A stretch of 64,000 nucleotides of DNA from Vibrio sp. SNU_ST1 (GCF_030563405.1 NZ_CP130748.1:1984001-2048000); one strand, 5' to 3'; positions 24,536-35,135 are shown, counted from the stretch's first letter. Notes: generated by a model not told the origin, from the sequence alone. Numbers and translations: made by a program.

Positions 24536-27208
24536 TTACTCAGTGTCTTGCTCGCTATCACTTTCAGAGTCAGAAGCATCAGATGCTTGCTCTTCACTTG
24601 ATTCAGAAACAACTGTTCCTTCTGCGTCAATAGTTTCAGCATTTACTTCTTCAGTTTCTTCGCCTTCAACAATCTCAGCTTCTTCTACTTCATCGATACG
24701 TTGTAGACCTACAACATTCTCGTCTTCAGCAGTACGAATCAGTGTCACACCTTGAGTGTTACGACCAACTTGGCTAACTTCCGCTACGCGAGTACGTACT
24801 AGTGTACCTGCGTCGGTGATCATCATCATTTCATCGCCTTCTTCAACCTGAACAGCACCAACTACTGGGCCATTACGATCAGAGACTTTGATAGATACTA
24901 CACCTTGCGTTGCACGGCCTTTCGTTGGGTATTCAGCCAGCTCAGTACGCTTACCGTAACCGTTTTGAGTCACAGTTAGGATATCGCCTTCGTTTGAAGG
25001 AACAATCAGTGAAACCACTTGATCGTCTTCTGGGAGCTTCATACCACGAACACCAGAGGCAGTACGACCCATTGGACGTACTTTGTCCTCGTTAAAGCGA
25101 ACAACTTTGCCCGATTTAGAGAACAGCATGATGTCGCTATTACCATCAGTAATATCAACGCCAATCAGTGAATCATCGTCACGTAGGTTAACTGCGATTA
25201 GGCCGTTAGCACGTACATTTGCGAATTGATCCAGTGATGTCTTCTTAACTGTACCGTCGCCTGTTGCCATGAAGATGAATTTCTCGTTTGAGAATTCAGA
25301 AACAGGCAGGATAGCCGTAATACGCTCACCTTCTTCTAGAGGAAGAATGTTAACGATAGGCTTACCACGAGCGGTGCGGCTTGCTTGAGGCAGTTGGTAA
25401 ACTTTCAGGCGGTACGTCTTACCACGAGTAGAGAAACATAAGATGTTATCGTGAGTATTAGCAACAAGCAGACGCTCAATGTAATCCTCATCTTTCATCT
25501 TAGTTGCACTCTTACCTTTACCACCACGACGCTGAGCTTCGTAGTCGCTTAGGATTTGGTACTTAACGTAACCTGCGTTAGAAAGCGTTACTACCACGTC
25601 TTCTTGAGCGATTAGCTCTTCCATGTCGATGTCATGAACCGCTGCTGTGATTTCTGTACGACGTTCGTCGCCATAGATATCACGTACTGCTTCAAGTTCT
25701 TCACGGATCACTTCCATCAAACGCTCAGTGCTTGCAAGGATATGCATTAGCTCAGCGATCTCTTCTAGAAGTGCTTTGTATTCGTCTAGAATCTTCTCGT
25801 GCTCAAGGCCAGTTAGGCGGTGAAGACGAAGTTCTAGAATAGCTTGCGCTTGAGTTTCCGTTAGGAAGTATTGACCATCACGGATACCGTATTGGTCTTC
25901 AAGCCAATCTGGACGAGCTGCATCAGTACCAGCACGTTCAAGCATTGATGCAACGTTACCAAGATCCCAACCACGAGATACTAGACCAACTTTAGCTTCT
26001 GCTGGTGTTGGTGCGTTCTTGATCAGTTCAATGATTTCATCAATGTTTGCAAGCGCTAAAGATAGAGCTTCCAAGATATGTGCACGGTCGCGCGCTTTCT
26101 TCAATTCGAAGATAGTACGACGTGTCACAACTTCACGACGGTGATCAACAAAACACTTCAACATATCTTTAATGTTGAAAAGTTGTGGTTGGCCGTTGTT
26201 CAGAGCAACCATGTTGATGCCGAAAGTTGTTTGCAGCTGAGTTTGTGAGTAAAGATTGTTTAGTACAACTTCACCGACAGCATCACGCTTACATTCAATA
26301 ACAATACGCATACCATCTTTATCAGATTCGTCACGCAGTGCACTGATGCCTTCAACTTTCTTGTCTTTTACAAGTTCAGCAATCTTCTCGATCAGACGAG
26401 CTTTGTTCACTTGATACGGAATTTCAGTAACGATAATAGTTTCTTTACCGTTCTTCTCCGTTTCAATTTCAGCTCTCGAGCGCATGTAGACTTTGCCTCG
26501 GCCAGTCTTATATGCATCGACAATGCCCTTACGGCCACTGATTAATGCTGCTGTCGGGAAGTCTGGACCCGGGATGTAGTCCATTAGCTCATCAATAGTG
26601 ATATCTTCATTATTGATAAATGCTAAACAGCCATCAACAACTTCGCCTAAGTTATGCGGCGGGATGTTGGTAGCCATACCTACTGCGATACCAGAAGCAC
26701 CGTTAACCAATAGGTTTGGTATTTTTGTTGGTAAAACTGCTGGTATTTGCTCGGTTCCATCATAGTTAGGAACGAAGTCAACCGTATCTTTATCAAGATC
26801 TGTTAATAGCTCACCAGCTATTTTTGACATACGAACTTCGGTATAACGCATTGCCGCAGCTGAATCGCCGTCAACCGAACCAAAGTTACCTTGGCCATCG
26901 ACTAACATATAGCGTAATGAAAACGGCTGAGCCATACGAACAATTGACTCGTATACCGCACTATCACCGTGTGGGTGATATTTACCGATTACATCGCCTA
27001 CTACACGAGCAGACTTTTTATATGCTTTGTTCCAATCATTACCTAATACATTCATCGCGAACAAAACGCGGCGGTGTACTGGTTTTAGGCCATCACGCAC
27101 ATCTGGAAGGGCACGACCAACGATGACGGACATCGCGTAGTCTAGGTATGAACCTCTAAGCTCATCTTCAATATTTACGGGCGTGATCTCTTTCGCTAGA
27201 TCGCTCAT
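24536..27208 (-). CDS. gyrA: DNA gyrase subunit A
   Basis: Breakage-reunion subunit of the ATP-dependent topoisomerase that introduces negative supercoils; partner GyrB is outside the window. The 890 residues contain the winged-helix/tower core with the catalytic Tyr in [11 protein letters not shown]. The GyrA box QRRGGKG is present, then a six-bladed beta-pinwheel and a long acidic tail ([14 protein letters not shown] onward). In the quinolone-resistance region Ser83 is wild-type. Residue 87 is Glu (GAG), where E. coli has Asp. The gene is monocistronic with a terminator. Confidence 0.98.
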   Translation of the reverse strand: MSDLAKEITPVNIEDELRGSYLDYAMSVIVGRALPDVRDGLKPVHRRVLFAMNVLGNDWNKAYKKSARVVGDVIGKYHPHGDSAVYESIVRMAQPFSLRYMLVDGQGNFGSVDGDSAAAMRYTEVRMSKIAGELLTDLDKDTVDFVPNYDGTEQIPAVLPTKIPNLLVNGASGIAVGMATNIPPHNLGEVVDGCLAFINNEDITIDELMDYIPGPDFPTAALISGRKGIVDAYKTGRGKVYMRSRAEIETEKNGKETIIVTEIPYQVNKARLIEKIAELVKDKKVEGISALRDESDKDGMRIVIECKRDAVGEVVLNNLYSQTQLQTTFGINMVALNNGQPQLFNIKDMLKCFVDHRREVVTRRTIFELKKARDRAHILEALSLALANIDEIIELIKNAPTPAEAKVGLVSRGWDLGNVASMLERAGTDAARPDWLEDQYGIRDGQYFLTETQAQAILELRLHRLTGLEHEKILDEYKALLEEIAELMHILASTERLMEVIREELEAVRDIYGDERRTEITAAVHDIDMEELIAQEDVVVTLSNAGYVKYQILSDYEAQRRGGKGKSATKMKDEDYIERLLVANTHDNILCFSTRGKTYRLKVYQLPQASRTARGKPIVNILPLEEGERITAILPVSEFSNEKFIFMATGDGTVKKTSLDQFANVRANGLIAVNLRDDDSLIGVDITDGNSDIMLFSKSGKVVRFNEDKVRPMGRTASGVRGMKLPEDDQVVSLIVPSNEGDILTVTQNGYGKRTELAEYPTKGRATQGVVSIKVSDRNGPVVGAVQVEEGDEMMMITDAGTLVRTRVAEVSQVGRNTQGVTLIRTAEDENVVGLQRIDEVEEAEIVEGEETEEVNAETIDAEGTVVSESSEEQASDASDSESDSEQDTE

Positions 27209-27499
27209 AGAGCCATTTTCCCTCTATAGTCAGATCGTATTTTTGAATACGTATAAGACCGAAAAATATAACACAAATTTACCTACGGAGGCATCACTTT
27301 CCCTCTCCTTTTACCATCTTGTGACCCTTGTAGCCAATCTATTGATGAGAAATTGCACCTCAGCGTCATATCTTGCTGAAACATGGTCACTTTACACTCA
27401 ATAAACTAGCAAAATTGTAGATCTTCTGGTCAGCAGGAAAAGGCAAGTTATAATGCCTGCAATTTCATGGATGCATTATTTAACTTGGAAATGCCGATT

Positions 27500-28213
27500 A
27501 TGACTAAATCACAGAACGTAGACCCAGCAGAAATCAAAAAATTCGAAGACATGGCGTCGCGCTGGTGGGATCTAGAAGGCGAGTTTAAGCCACTACATCA
27601 AATCAACCCACTGCGCCTAAATTACGTGCTAGAGAAAACCGAAGGCCTATTTGCCAAGAAAGTCCTCGATGTTGGCTGCGGCGGCGGTATTTTGGCTGAG
27701 AGCATGGCCGTTGAAGGTGCGCTAGTCACTGGTTTAGATATGGGTAAAGAACCGCTAGAAGTCGCTCGTCTGCATGCATTAGAAACCGGCACCAAGCTCG
27801 ATTACATTCAAAGCACCATTGAAGACCATGCTGAGCAAAACCCACAAACTTACGATGTGGTGACGTGCATGGAAATGTTGGAACACGTCCCTGACCCACA
27901 ATCGGTTATCTCGGCTTGTTCAAAACTAGTTAAACCGGGCGGCCACGTGTTCTTTTCGACATTGAACCGCAACTTTAAGTCTTACCTATTCGCTATAGTA
28001 GGTGCAGAAAAGCTACTTAAGATTGTTCCAGAAGGTACTCACGACCACGAAAAGTTCATTCGCCCAGCTGAACTTATCAAGATGATAGACAACACTCCGC
28101 TGCAAGAATTGGGGATTACAGGACTGCACTACAACCCGTTAACGGATACTTACCGTTTGGGCACAAATGTAAATGTTAACTACATAGTCCACACGCAAAA
28201 TCTCGCCCAATAA
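27500..28213 (+). CDS. ubiG: Ubiquinone biosynthesis O-methyltransferase
   Basis: SAM-dependent methyltransferase performing both O-methylations of ubiquinone synthesis. The 237 residues include the N-terminal [19 protein letters not shown] signature. The SAM-binding motif is [14 protein letters not shown], with [11 protein letters not shown] further on and [13 protein letters not shown] near the lipid-binding region. The start used is the ATG at 27500 with weak ggaa 9 nt upstream; ATGs at 27467 and 27491 in the same frame are less likely. It is divergent from gyrA, an arrangement shared with E. coli. Confidence 0.96.
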   Translation: MTKSQNVDPAEIKKFEDMASRWWDLEGEFKPLHQINPLRLNYVLEKTEGLFAKKVLDVGCGGGILAESMAVEGALVTGLDMGKEPLEVARLHALETGTKLDYIQSTIEDHAEQNPQTYDVVTCMEMLEHVPDPQSVISACSKLVKPGGHVFFSTLNRNFKSYLFAIVGAEKLLKIVPEGTHDHEKFIRPAELIKMIDNTPLQELGITGLHYNPLTDTYRLGTNVNVNYIVHTQNLAQ

Positions 28214-28248
28214 CTATTAGTATCCCCACCTTCAAACCTTTTAGAAAA

Positions 28249-28300
28249 AGACGATTGAAAAGAGTTGTAATTAACATAACTTTGCGACTCTTTTCAGTCT
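28249..28300 (+). terminator. Long stem-loop after ubiG
   Basis: The stem agac(gat)tgaaaagagt with actcttttcagtct has a 3-nt bulge and a 21-nt loop. The T-run is poor, so termination may be partial. Confidence 0.45.
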
Positions 28301-28506
28301 AAATATCGTGCGCTCGCTTCCATTTTGACCACCTAGATTTAATTTTAATCATCCAAAATCCATTGCCCATTTTGCTCAAAGATCAAGGGATTTTTTTTTA
28401 TGTGTGCGCAAAAATAAAGCAACCTTAAAAGGCTATTTTTATACAATCAAGTCACATCGAACCTCGTCAGTTAGTGGTCACTTACAGTTTTTTTTCAATC
28501 CACCAC

Positions 28507-28515
28507 TTATCCACA
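28507..28515 (+). promoter_or_regulatory. DnaA box upstream of nrdA
   Basis: TTATCCACA, a perfect high-affinity DnaA box. DnaA regulates nrdAB in E. coli through such boxes, coupling dNTP supply to replication. Confidence 0.6.
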
Positions 28516-28552
28516 AGCACTCCCATTTCTTTACCTTGAAAAATATAAGCTG

Positions 28553-28600
28553 TAGCACTATCTTGTAACCCAACAAACAAATGACCCCTATATGTTGTGT
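28553..28600 (+). promoter_or_regulatory. Candidate NrdR box pair
   Basis: The box at 28585-28600 (ccccTATATgTTGTGT) agrees with the NrdR consensus in about 13 of 16 positions. A weaker box at 28553-28568 (tagcactatcttgtaa) has its centre 32 bp away, the three-turn spacing expected of NrdR. Confidence 0.45.
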
Positions 28601-28717
28601 TTGAACTACAATGTATGGGTAGACCAAGATCACAAAGCCGAAACGTAATTTACAAAAATTACACAGAAATACACAAAAACACGGCTTTGTTCAGTTTTGT
28701 TAGGGAAATTAAGCAGA

Positions 28718-31000
28718 ATGAACCAACAACTTACTGTTACCAAACGTAACGGGCGCAAAGAAACAATCGATTTAGAGAAAATCCATCGAGTGATCACATG
28801 GGCAGCTGAAGGCTTGCACAATGTTTCTGTATCACAAGTAGAATTGAAAGCTCACATTCAGTTTTACGATGGCATCACCACGACTGACATCCATGAGACA
28901 ATCATCAAATCAGCAGCGGATTTAATCTCTGAAGAGACTCCTGATTACCAATATCTAGCAGCACGTCTGTCAGTATTCCATCTACGTAAAAAAGCGTACG
29001 GCGAGTACGAGCCACCGGCTCTATATGACCACGTTGCAAAACTGGTTGATATGGGTAAATACGATAGCCACCTAATGGAAGACTACACGAAAGCTGAGTT
29101 TGACGAGCTTGACGCGTATATCGACCACAAGCGTGACTTAGACTTCTCTTATGCAGCGGTCAAGCAGCTTGAAGGTAAATACTTCGTGCAAAACCGTGTA
29201 ACAAAAGAAATCTACGAGAGTGCTCAGTTCCTTTACATTCTAGTTGCTGCTTGTTTATTCGGTAAATACCCGAAATCAACTCGTCTGGATTACATCAAAC
29301 GTTTTTACGACGCCTCGTCTACGTTTAAGATTTCTCTACCTACACCAATTATGTCTGGTGTACGTACGCCTACTCGTCAATTCAGTTCATGTGTACTGAT
29401 TGAGTGTGGTGACAGCCTTGACTCTATCAACGCAACAGCAAGCTCTATTGTTCGTTACGTATCTCAGCGTGCTGGTATTGGTATCAACGCAGGTCGTATC
29501 CGTGCGCTTGGTTCTGAAATTCGTGGTGGTGAAGCGTTCCACACTGGCTGTATCCCTTTCTACAAATACTTCCAAACAGCAGTGAAATGTTGTTCTCAAG
29601 GTGGTGTTCGTGGCGGTGCAGCAACCGTGTTCTACCCACTATGGCACGGTGAAGTTCAGTCTCTATTAGTACTGAAAAACAACCGTGGTGTTGAAGAGAA
29701 CCGTGTTCGTCATATGGACTACGGTGTGCAGCTGAACAAGCTTATGTACTCTCGTCTTGTTCAAGGTGGCAACATCAGCCTGTTCTCACCTTCTGACGTA
29801 CCTGGCCTTTACGATGCGTTCTTCGAAAACCAAGACCGTTTTGAAGAGCTGTACGTTAAGTACGAAAACGACCCATCAGTGAAGCGTGAAACAGTAAAAG
29901 CTGTTGAGCTATTCTCTCTGCTAATGCAAGAGCGTGCTTCTACTGGTCGTATCTACATTCAGAACGTTGACCACTGTAATACACACAGCCCGTTTGATTC
30001 TGAAGTTGCCCCTGTTCGTCAATCGAACCTATGTCTAGAAATCGCGCTACCAACTAAGCCGCTTTCTAATGTAGAAGACGACGAAGGCGAAATTGCACTG
30101 TGTACGCTTTCCGCATTCAACCTTGGCGCAATCAATGAACTTGACGACCTAGCAGAGCTTTCTGAGCTGGTTGTTCGTGCTCTAGACGCACTTCTTGATT
30201 ACCAAGATTACCCGCTTCCAGCGGCATACAAGTCGACAATGAACCGTCGTACTCTAGGTGTGGGTGTTATCAACTACGCATACTACCTGGCGAAGAATGG
30301 TGTTAAGTACTCTGATGGCAGCGCAAATGGCCTGACTCACCGTACTTTTGAAGCGATTCAATACCACTTGCTAAAAGCGTCTGTTGAACTAGCTAAAGAG
30401 CAAGGTCGTTGCCCATCTTTCCACGAGACCAACTACGCGAAAGGTCTACTGCCAATCGATACTTACAAAAAAGATATCGACTTAGTATGTGAAGAGCCAC
30501 TGCACTACGATTGGGATTCTCTACGTGAAGAGATTATGGAGCACGGTCTGCGTAACTCGACGCTAACAGCGCTTATGCCTTCTGAGACATCGTCTCAAAT
30601 CTCGAACGCCACTAACGGTATCGAGCCACCACGTGGTTACGTATCTGTAAAAGCATCGAAAGACGGTATCCTGAAGCAAGTTGTTCCAGATTTCCTAAAT
30701 CTTAAAGAGAACTACGAGCTACTTTGGAACATTGGTAATAACGATGGTTACTTGCACTTAGTGGGTATCATGCAAAAATTCGTTGACCAAGCTATCTCTG
30801 CAAACACTAACTATGATCCAAGTGTTTACGACAGCGGTAAAGTACCAATGAAGAAGCTGCTTCAAGACCTACTGACAGCGTACAAGTATGGTGTTAAGAC
30901 CCTTTACTACCATAACACTCGTGATGGTGCTAAAGATGACCAAGGCGATGCAGTTCAGGTGCCGGAAGAAGATTGTGAAGGCGGCGGTTGTAAGATCTAA
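28718..31000 (+). CDS. nrdA: Ribonucleotide reductase class Ia, alpha subunit
   Basis: Catalytic subunit reducing ribonucleoside diphosphates to deoxyribonucleotides. The 760 residues have an N-terminal ATP cone (VTKRNGRKETIDLEKIHRVI). The active-site cysteines are in SSCVLIECGD, NLCLEIALP (thiyl Cys plus Glu) and LCTLSAFNLGAI. The radical-transfer Tyr pair is in TLYYHNTRDG, and the mobile CxxxxC tail is CEGGGCKI at the C-terminus. The ATG at 28718 gives the canonical start; the seven upstream codons are not needed. Beta subunit and ferredoxin genes follow. Confidence 0.97.
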   Translation: MNQQLTVTKRNGRKETIDLEKIHRVITWAAEGLHNVSVSQVELKAHIQFYDGITTTDIHETIIKSAADLISEETPDYQYLAARLSVFHLRKKAYGEYEPPALYDHVAKLVDMGKYDSHLMEDYTKAEFDELDAYIDHKRDLDFSYAAVKQLEGKYFVQNRVTKEIYESAQFLYILVAACLFGKYPKSTRLDYIKRFYDASSTFKISLPTPIMSGVRTPTRQFSSCVLIECGDSLDSINATASSIVRYVSQRAGIGINAGRIRALGSEIRGGEAFHTGCIPFYKYFQTAVKCCSQGGVRGGAATVFYPLWHGEVQSLLVLKNNRGVEENRVRHMDYGVQLNKLMYSRLVQGGNISLFSPSDVPGLYDAFFENQDRFEELYVKYENDPSVKRETVKAVELFSLLMQERASTGRIYIQNVDHCNTHSPFDSEVAPVRQSNLCLEIALPTKPLSNVEDDEGEIALCTLSAFNLGAINELDDLAELSELVVRALDALLDYQDYPLPAAYKSTMNRRTLGVGVINYAYYLAKNGVKYSDGSANGLTHRTFEAIQYHLLKASVELAKEQGRCPSFHETNYAKGLLPIDTYKKDIDLVCEEPLHYDWDSLREEIMEHGLRNSTLTALMPSETSSQISNATNGIEPPRGYVSVKASKDGILKQVVPDFLNLKENYELLWNIGNNDGYLHLVGIMQKFVDQAISANTNYDPSVYDSGKVPMKKLLQDLLTAYKYGVKTLYYHNTRDGAKDDQGDAVQVPEEDCEGGGCKI

Positions 31001-31001
31001 A

Positions 31002-31085
31002 CCGCAATAAATATTAAGACCCCAGAGAAGAGCTATCTTCTCTGGGTTTAAAGCATTAACAGGGTCCGTTTTATTGCGGGGTCTT
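31002..31085 (+). promoter_or_regulatory. Structured nrdA-nrdB spacer with competing pairings
   Basis: The inner hairpin cccagagaaga/tcttctctggg (31021-31046) is perfect over 11 bp. An outer pair ccgcaataaa (31002-31011) with tttattgcgg (31070-31079) encloses it. Alternatively aagacccc (31016-31023) can pair with ggggtctt (31078-31085), which excludes both. There is no clear T-run. Confidence 0.5.
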
Positions 31086-31104
31086 TAAAAGATTTGAGGC
31101 ATTT

Positions 31105-32238
31105 ATGGCTTACAGTACTTTTTCTCAACAAAAAAATGACCAACTAAAAGAACCGATGTTCTTGGGTCAGTCGGTAAACGTTGCACGTTACGACCAACAA
31201 AAATTTGAAATCTTTGAAAAGCTTATCGAGAAGCAGCTTTCTTTCTTCTGGCGTCCAGAAGAAGTCGACGTGTCTAGCGACCGTATCGACTACAACAAGC
31301 TTCCTGAGCATGAAAAGCACATCTTCATCTCTAACTTGAAGTACCAAACGCTTCTAGATTCTATCCAAGGCCGCAGCCCTAACGTTGCCCTACTTCCATT
31401 GGTATCACTACCAGAAGTTGAAACTTGGATTGAGACATGGTCATTCTCTGAAACGATTCACTCTCGTTCTTACACGCACATCATCCGTAACATCGTAAAT
31501 GATCCAGGCGTAGTATTCGACGATATTGTTGAAAACGAAGAGATCCTGAAGCGCGCTAAAGACATCGCATTTTACTACGATGATCTAATCAAGCTAACGG
31601 CTGACTACCACCGCTACGGTGAAGGCAACCACAACATCAACGGCGAAGACGTTAAGATTTCACTTCATGACCTGAAGAAAAAGCTTTACGTATGTCTAAT
31701 GTCTGTAAACGCACTGGAAGCGATTCGTTTCTACGTGAGTTTTGCATGTTCATTCGCATTCGCTGAGCGTGAGCTAATGGAAGGTAATGCGAAGATCATC
31801 AAGCTAATCGCTCGTGATGAAGCACTTCACCTTACTGGTACACAGCACATGATCAACTTGCTACGTAATGGCCAAGATGACTTCGAATTCATGCAGATCG
31901 CTGAAGAGTGTAAGCAAGAGTGTTTCGACCTATTCAAAGAAGCGGCTGAGCAAGAAAAAGAGTGGGCAGAATACCTATTCAAAGATGGCTCTATGATTGG
32001 TCTAAACAAAGATATTCTATGCCAATACGTTGAGTACATTACTAACATCCGTATGCAGGCTGTTGGTCTAGGTACGGCTTACCCAGAAGCAACGTCGAAC
32101 CCAATTCCATGGATCAACGCTTGGTTGTCTTCAGATAATGTTCAAGTTGCTCCACAAGAAGCTGAAATCAGTTCTTACCTAGTTGGCCAAATCGACAACG
32201 AAGTAAATGCTGACGACTTTGAAGGGTTTGAGCTGTAA
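31105..32238 (+). CDS. nrdB: Ribonucleotide reductase class Ia, beta subunit
   Basis: Houses the di-iron centre and the tyrosyl radical that starts catalysis in NrdA. In the 377 residues, iron ligands are seen in [10 protein letters not shown] (Asp), [13 protein letters not shown] (Glu, His, and the radical Tyr) and [14 protein letters not shown] (Glu, His). The C-terminal tail that docks on NrdA is [13 protein letters not shown]. It lies 104 nt after nrdA behind a structured spacer, and its stop overlaps the start of yfaE by one base. Confidence 0.97.
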   Translation: MAYSTFSQQKNDQLKEPMFLGQSVNVARYDQQKFEIFEKLIEKQLSFFWRPEEVDVSSDRIDYNKLPEHEKHIFISNLKYQTLLDSIQGRSPNVALLPLVSLPEVETWIETWSFSETIHSRSYTHIIRNIVNDPGVVFDDIVENEEILKRAKDIAFYYDDLIKLTADYHRYGEGNHNINGEDVKISLHDLKKKLYVCLMSVNALEAIRFYVSFACSFAFAERELMEGNAKIIKLIARDEALHLTGTQHMINLLRNGQDDFEFMQIAEECKQECFDLFKEAAEQEKEWAEYLFKDGSMIGLNKDILCQYVEYITNIRMQAVGLGTAYPEATSNPIPWINAWLSSDNVQVAPQEAEISSYLVGQIDNEVNADDFEGFEL

Positions 32239-32516
32239 TGCCAACAATCAAAATCAACAAGCTGACTTCTATTGAATCTAACCCTTCAAATACTCTATTG
32301 GAAACAATGGAACAAGCCGGGTTAGAGCCAGAATACAACTGCCGAGATGGCCACTGTGGCGCTTGCCGCTGTATATTGGATTCTGGTGAAGTCGAGTACG
32401 TTGGTTTTGCTATGGCTTACACGCAAGGCAATGAAATATTACCTTGTATCTGTAAAGCAAAAACTGAACTATCGCTGAGTAACGTTATTCATAGAAATAA
32501 GCAAAAAAGTGCTTAA
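32238..32516 (+). CDS. yfaE: Class Ia RNR-maintenance [2Fe-2S] ferredoxin
   Basis: Small plant-type ferredoxin of 92 residues that reduces and maintains the di-iron cofactor of NrdB. Three cluster cysteines lie in CRDGHCGACRC and the fourth in LPCICK. It is translationally coupled to nrdB through a TAATG overlap, the same order as E. coli nrdA-nrdB-yfaE. It ends the operon before a strong terminator. Confidence 0.95.
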   Translation: MPTIKINKLTSIESNPSNTLLETMEQAGLEPEYNCRDGHCGACRCILDSGEVEYVGFAMAYTQGNEILPCICKAKTELSLSNVIHRNKQKSA

Positions 32517-32590
32517 TACTTGTACTTAGATCTTATACTTAGCGCGATTAGTACAATGTTGAATCGTTAACAGAAAAGCTTAAAAATTTA

Positions 32591-32620
32591 AGGGCCCGAT
32601 AATCTTCATTATCAGGCCCT
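32591..32620 (+). terminator. Terminator of nrdAB-yfaE
   Basis: A 13-bp stem agggcccgataat/attatcaggccct with one mismatch and loop cttc, then five T. Confidence 0.9.
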
Positions 32621-32701
32621 TTTTGTATTTCATGTTGGCTCAATAAGATAACTCGCTTATTGCACCAACTCGGCTTTATTGATGTATATGATTTATTACA
32701 T

Positions 32702-32776
32702 ATATAGCTTTATAGCTTTATAGCTTTAACTTGGGCTTTATAGCTTTAACTTGGACTTTATAGCGTTGACTTGGTT
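32702..32776. repeat. Tandem repeat abutting the cinA-like stop codon
   Basis: Three 20-bp units (tttatagctttaacttgggc and variants) at 32717, 32737 and 32757 are preceded by shorter tttatagct copies. The last unit ends exactly at the stop codon of the neighbouring gene. Confidence 0.85.
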
Positions 32777-34012
32777 CTATAATACCGCTTTAGGAATAAA
32801 CATATCTTTCAATCGCTTAACTGAAGAGTAAGTACCAAACATCGGTTTGTTGTCTAGATGCCTTCTCAGCATATCGGCGGCAACGGTCTTAATCACGTTG
32901 CGTTGGTCTTCGCGTGAGTACTGACGATAAAACTCAAGCACCTGTCCCCACTCTCCTGCTTCAGTCGACAATGCGACGCTAAATGTGTTGCCTTCTATCT
33001 TACCAGTAACCAAAGCCAGTTCTGTACCGCACTTCTCTCTTGTAGCGCCAGCCAGTGCAAAGGTTGCGGCTAATGGATCACTCTTTTCAAGTTCGCTCTC
33101 TTTTGGCTCAGCCATGACCCATGAATGCCCAAAGCAGTCTTCAACCTGCTCATTCAATTGCAGCCACGCTGACAGGGCGCCTTTGGTCGACACTTCAGAT
33201 ACAGATAACGTCTTCTTTTTTTCCGCCATGATGTGTCCAATATGGTCAATCATTGGCTCATCAACGCTCACGACATTACTCTCTAGCAGCTTGTAAACCA
33301 TTTGCAGAAGCTTAACGCGAGTTTCTAAGTCTGCCTTAGGACCAAACAGTTTGACCTCAATAAAAGGCAGATAAGAGCGGTAGCCAAGTTCATAGCCTGC
33401 TGGAAGCTTAAGCTGGTCTAACACATCCGAGATACCCGATTCAGACAAACCAAACGTAAACAATCGACTGCATTCAGAGGCAACCACTTGAGGATAGGTA
33501 CGCGACAAGTCAGGAAGAATCTCAAACGTAACCATACGTTTGAATTCACTCGGTACACCTGGAGTGAAATAGAAAGTCGCATCGTTGATTTTCAGCTTGA
33601 AGCCGCAAGCCGTACCCACAGGATTATCAACAATCTCTGAACTCGCGGGTAATAAAGCTTGCTTAAGGTTACTGTCAGGCATCGGCATGCCGCGTCCAGA
33701 GAACATCTCTTCCATACGAGTCAACCACTCAGGGAACATAGCAAGCTTTTGATCTGAGGCCGCAGCCGCAGCAGCCGCACTCATATCATCAGTTGTCGGC
33801 CCCAAACCACCATTGACGATAACCACATCATAGTTGAAGCTCAGCATCAGCAGTTCTTCGACCAGAGCGTTCATTTGGTCGCCCACAGTTGAACGTTTAG
33901 CCAAAGCAAAGCCGTGCTGATAAAACTCAGCAGACATCCAAGCTGCATTTGTGTCGACAATGTCCCCATGAAGAACTTCTTCACCAGTGCTTAACATTGC
34001 GATTTTCGTCAT
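32777..34012 (-). CDS. yfaY: CinA-like NMN deamidase-related protein (YfaY)
   Basis: Two-domain protein of 411 residues. The N-terminal MoCF/COG1058 domain has STGEEVLHGDIVDTN and NGGLGPTTDDMSAAAAA; this domain hydrolyses ADP-ribose in related enzymes. A linker and a degenerate C-terminal CinA/PncC-like domain follow (from about 250), with VTGKIEGNTFSVAL but without the usual clear active-site GG(L/A)T motif. E. coli has the same gene beside nrdAB. The start is the ATG at 34012, with aaggg 8 nt upstream. The deamidase name is family-derived; activity of this copy is uncertain. Confidence 0.85.
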   Translation of the reverse strand: MTKIAMLSTGEEVLHGDIVDTNAAWMSAEFYQHGFALAKRSTVGDQMNALVEELLMLSFNYDVVIVNGGLGPTTDDMSAAAAAAASDQKLAMFPEWLTRMEEMFSGRGMPMPDSNLKQALLPASSEIVDNPVGTACGFKLKINDATFYFTPGVPSEFKRMVTFEILPDLSRTYPQVVASECSRLFTFGLSESGISDVLDQLKLPAGYELGYRSYLPFIEVKLFGPKADLETRVKLLQMVYKLLESNVVSVDEPMIDHIGHIMAEKKKTLSVSEVSTKGALSAWLQLNEQVEDCFGHSWVMAEPKESELEKSDPLAATFALAGATREKCGTELALVTGKIEGNTFSVALSTEAGEWGQVLEFYRQYSREDQRNVIKTVAADMLRRHLDNKPMFGTYSSVKRLKDMFIPKAVL

Positions 34013-34226
34013 ATTTATATCCCTTGTGGCCATTAAAAGACACGGCATTATTTACAAACTAGTCTAAGGTTGAGGTTGAGTTTGAGTCATTCACCTTTTC
34101 ACAAATATTACTAATGCAAAATCTAAGGTTTTCTTAGGAAAAGCAATAAATTATTAGTTCCCTAAACTAAGCATTTAATAGATAATTGTGACTCGGATCA
34201 ATTATTAACTTCTCATGGAGACCCTT

Positions 34227-35135
34227 GTGGCCAAATCACCGTTACTAACGAAGGTTACTGCTGCATTTTCAATGCTAATGTCAGTTAACTCGGTTGCAAG
34301 CCAATACGACTTCGACCAGCCAATCAACCTTTCTTATTCGGATGAATGTGCTCAAGATTACTGTGTTAATGAAAGCTTGTACACCTATAAGCCTAGTAAC
34401 AATTACTCACTAAGCGAATCGAGTGAAGAGTACGACCTCTCAACCCAACAGCCAGAATATCTGTTGGTTAGTCAAGAGAAAGATTGGGATTACCTAATGG
34501 GTCAAACTTACACCATTCTTGGCTTAAGTGTCGCTACAGTAGGTCTAATGACTCTATTACCTGAAAGTATCACTAAGTGGGATGATGACCAACGTGATAT
34601 CAGCTCACTCGGTAAAAAATGGAAAGATAATGTTTCTGAAGGCCCTGTATGGGACCGTGATGAACACTTCCTAAACTACGTAATGCATCCGTATTTCGGT
34701 GGTGTTTACTACACCGCAGCTCGACATGCTGGTTATGACGAGTTTGAGTCTTTCTTATACTCTTGGACAATGTCGACATTTTTCTGGGAATACGGCGTAG
34801 AAGCGTTTGCTGAAGTACCGTCATGGCAAGATATCTTTATTACACCATTCTTTGGGGCTGTTGTCGGTGAAATGATGCTAGAAGCAGAGCAAGACATTGT
34901 TGCTTCAGGTGGCGAAGTGATGGGCTCTCAAACCATGGGTGATGTTTCGTTATTCTTCCTCAACCCTGTTGGCCATATCCACTACTGGGTAAGTGATGCA
35001 TGGGGTGGTGACGCAGAAGTTAATCTAAATACTAACCCTTGGTGGGATAACAAAGACGCAGCCCGATTCGCCTACGATGCAGGGGCAACATACGACTCTC
35101 AGTTTGTTGGTATGAACTTTAAAGTAACGTTTTAA
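34227..35135 (+). CDS. DUF3943 exported protein
   Basis: Uncharacterised envelope protein of about 303 residues. A signal peptide (LLTKVTAAFSMLMSVNSVAS) is followed by an acidic linker, a hydrophobic helix near 100-120, and the DUF3943 block HPYFGGVYYTAARHAG, then FEYGV-like and PFFGAVVGEMMLE segments. Start choice: a GTG at 34227 has ggaga 6 nt upstream. The ATG at 34215 has none, and its own codons overlap that ribosome-binding site. It has its own terminator. Family members are predicted outer-membrane-associated; function unknown. Confidence 0.85.
   Translation: MAKSPLLTKVTAAFSMLMSVNSVASQYDFDQPINLSYSDECAQDYCVNESLYTYKPSNNYSLSESSEEYDLSTQQPEYLLVSQEKDWDYLMGQTYTILGLSVATVGLMTLLPESITKWDDDQRDISSLGKKWKDNVSEGPVWDRDEHFLNYVMHPYFGGVYYTAARHAGYDEFESFLYSWTMSTFFWEYGVEAFAEVPSWQDIFITPFFGAVVGEMMLEAEQDIVASGGEVMGSQTMGDVSLFFLNPVGHIHYWVSDAWGGDAEVNLNTNPWWDNKDAARFAYDAGATYDSQFVGMNFKVTF

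Larger units (their letters stand above)
28301..28717 (+). promoter_or_regulatory. nrdA control region
   Basis: About 420 bp of AT-rich, non-coding sequence before nrdA. It contains a perfect DnaA box and two NrdR-like boxes 32 bp apart, described separately. No gene is seen. Confidence 0.6.

Noticed and set aside
28604-28619. Third NrdR-like box aactacaatgtatggg
   Set aside because: Agrees with the consensus at too few positions, and the spacing from the strong box is about two turns rather than three.
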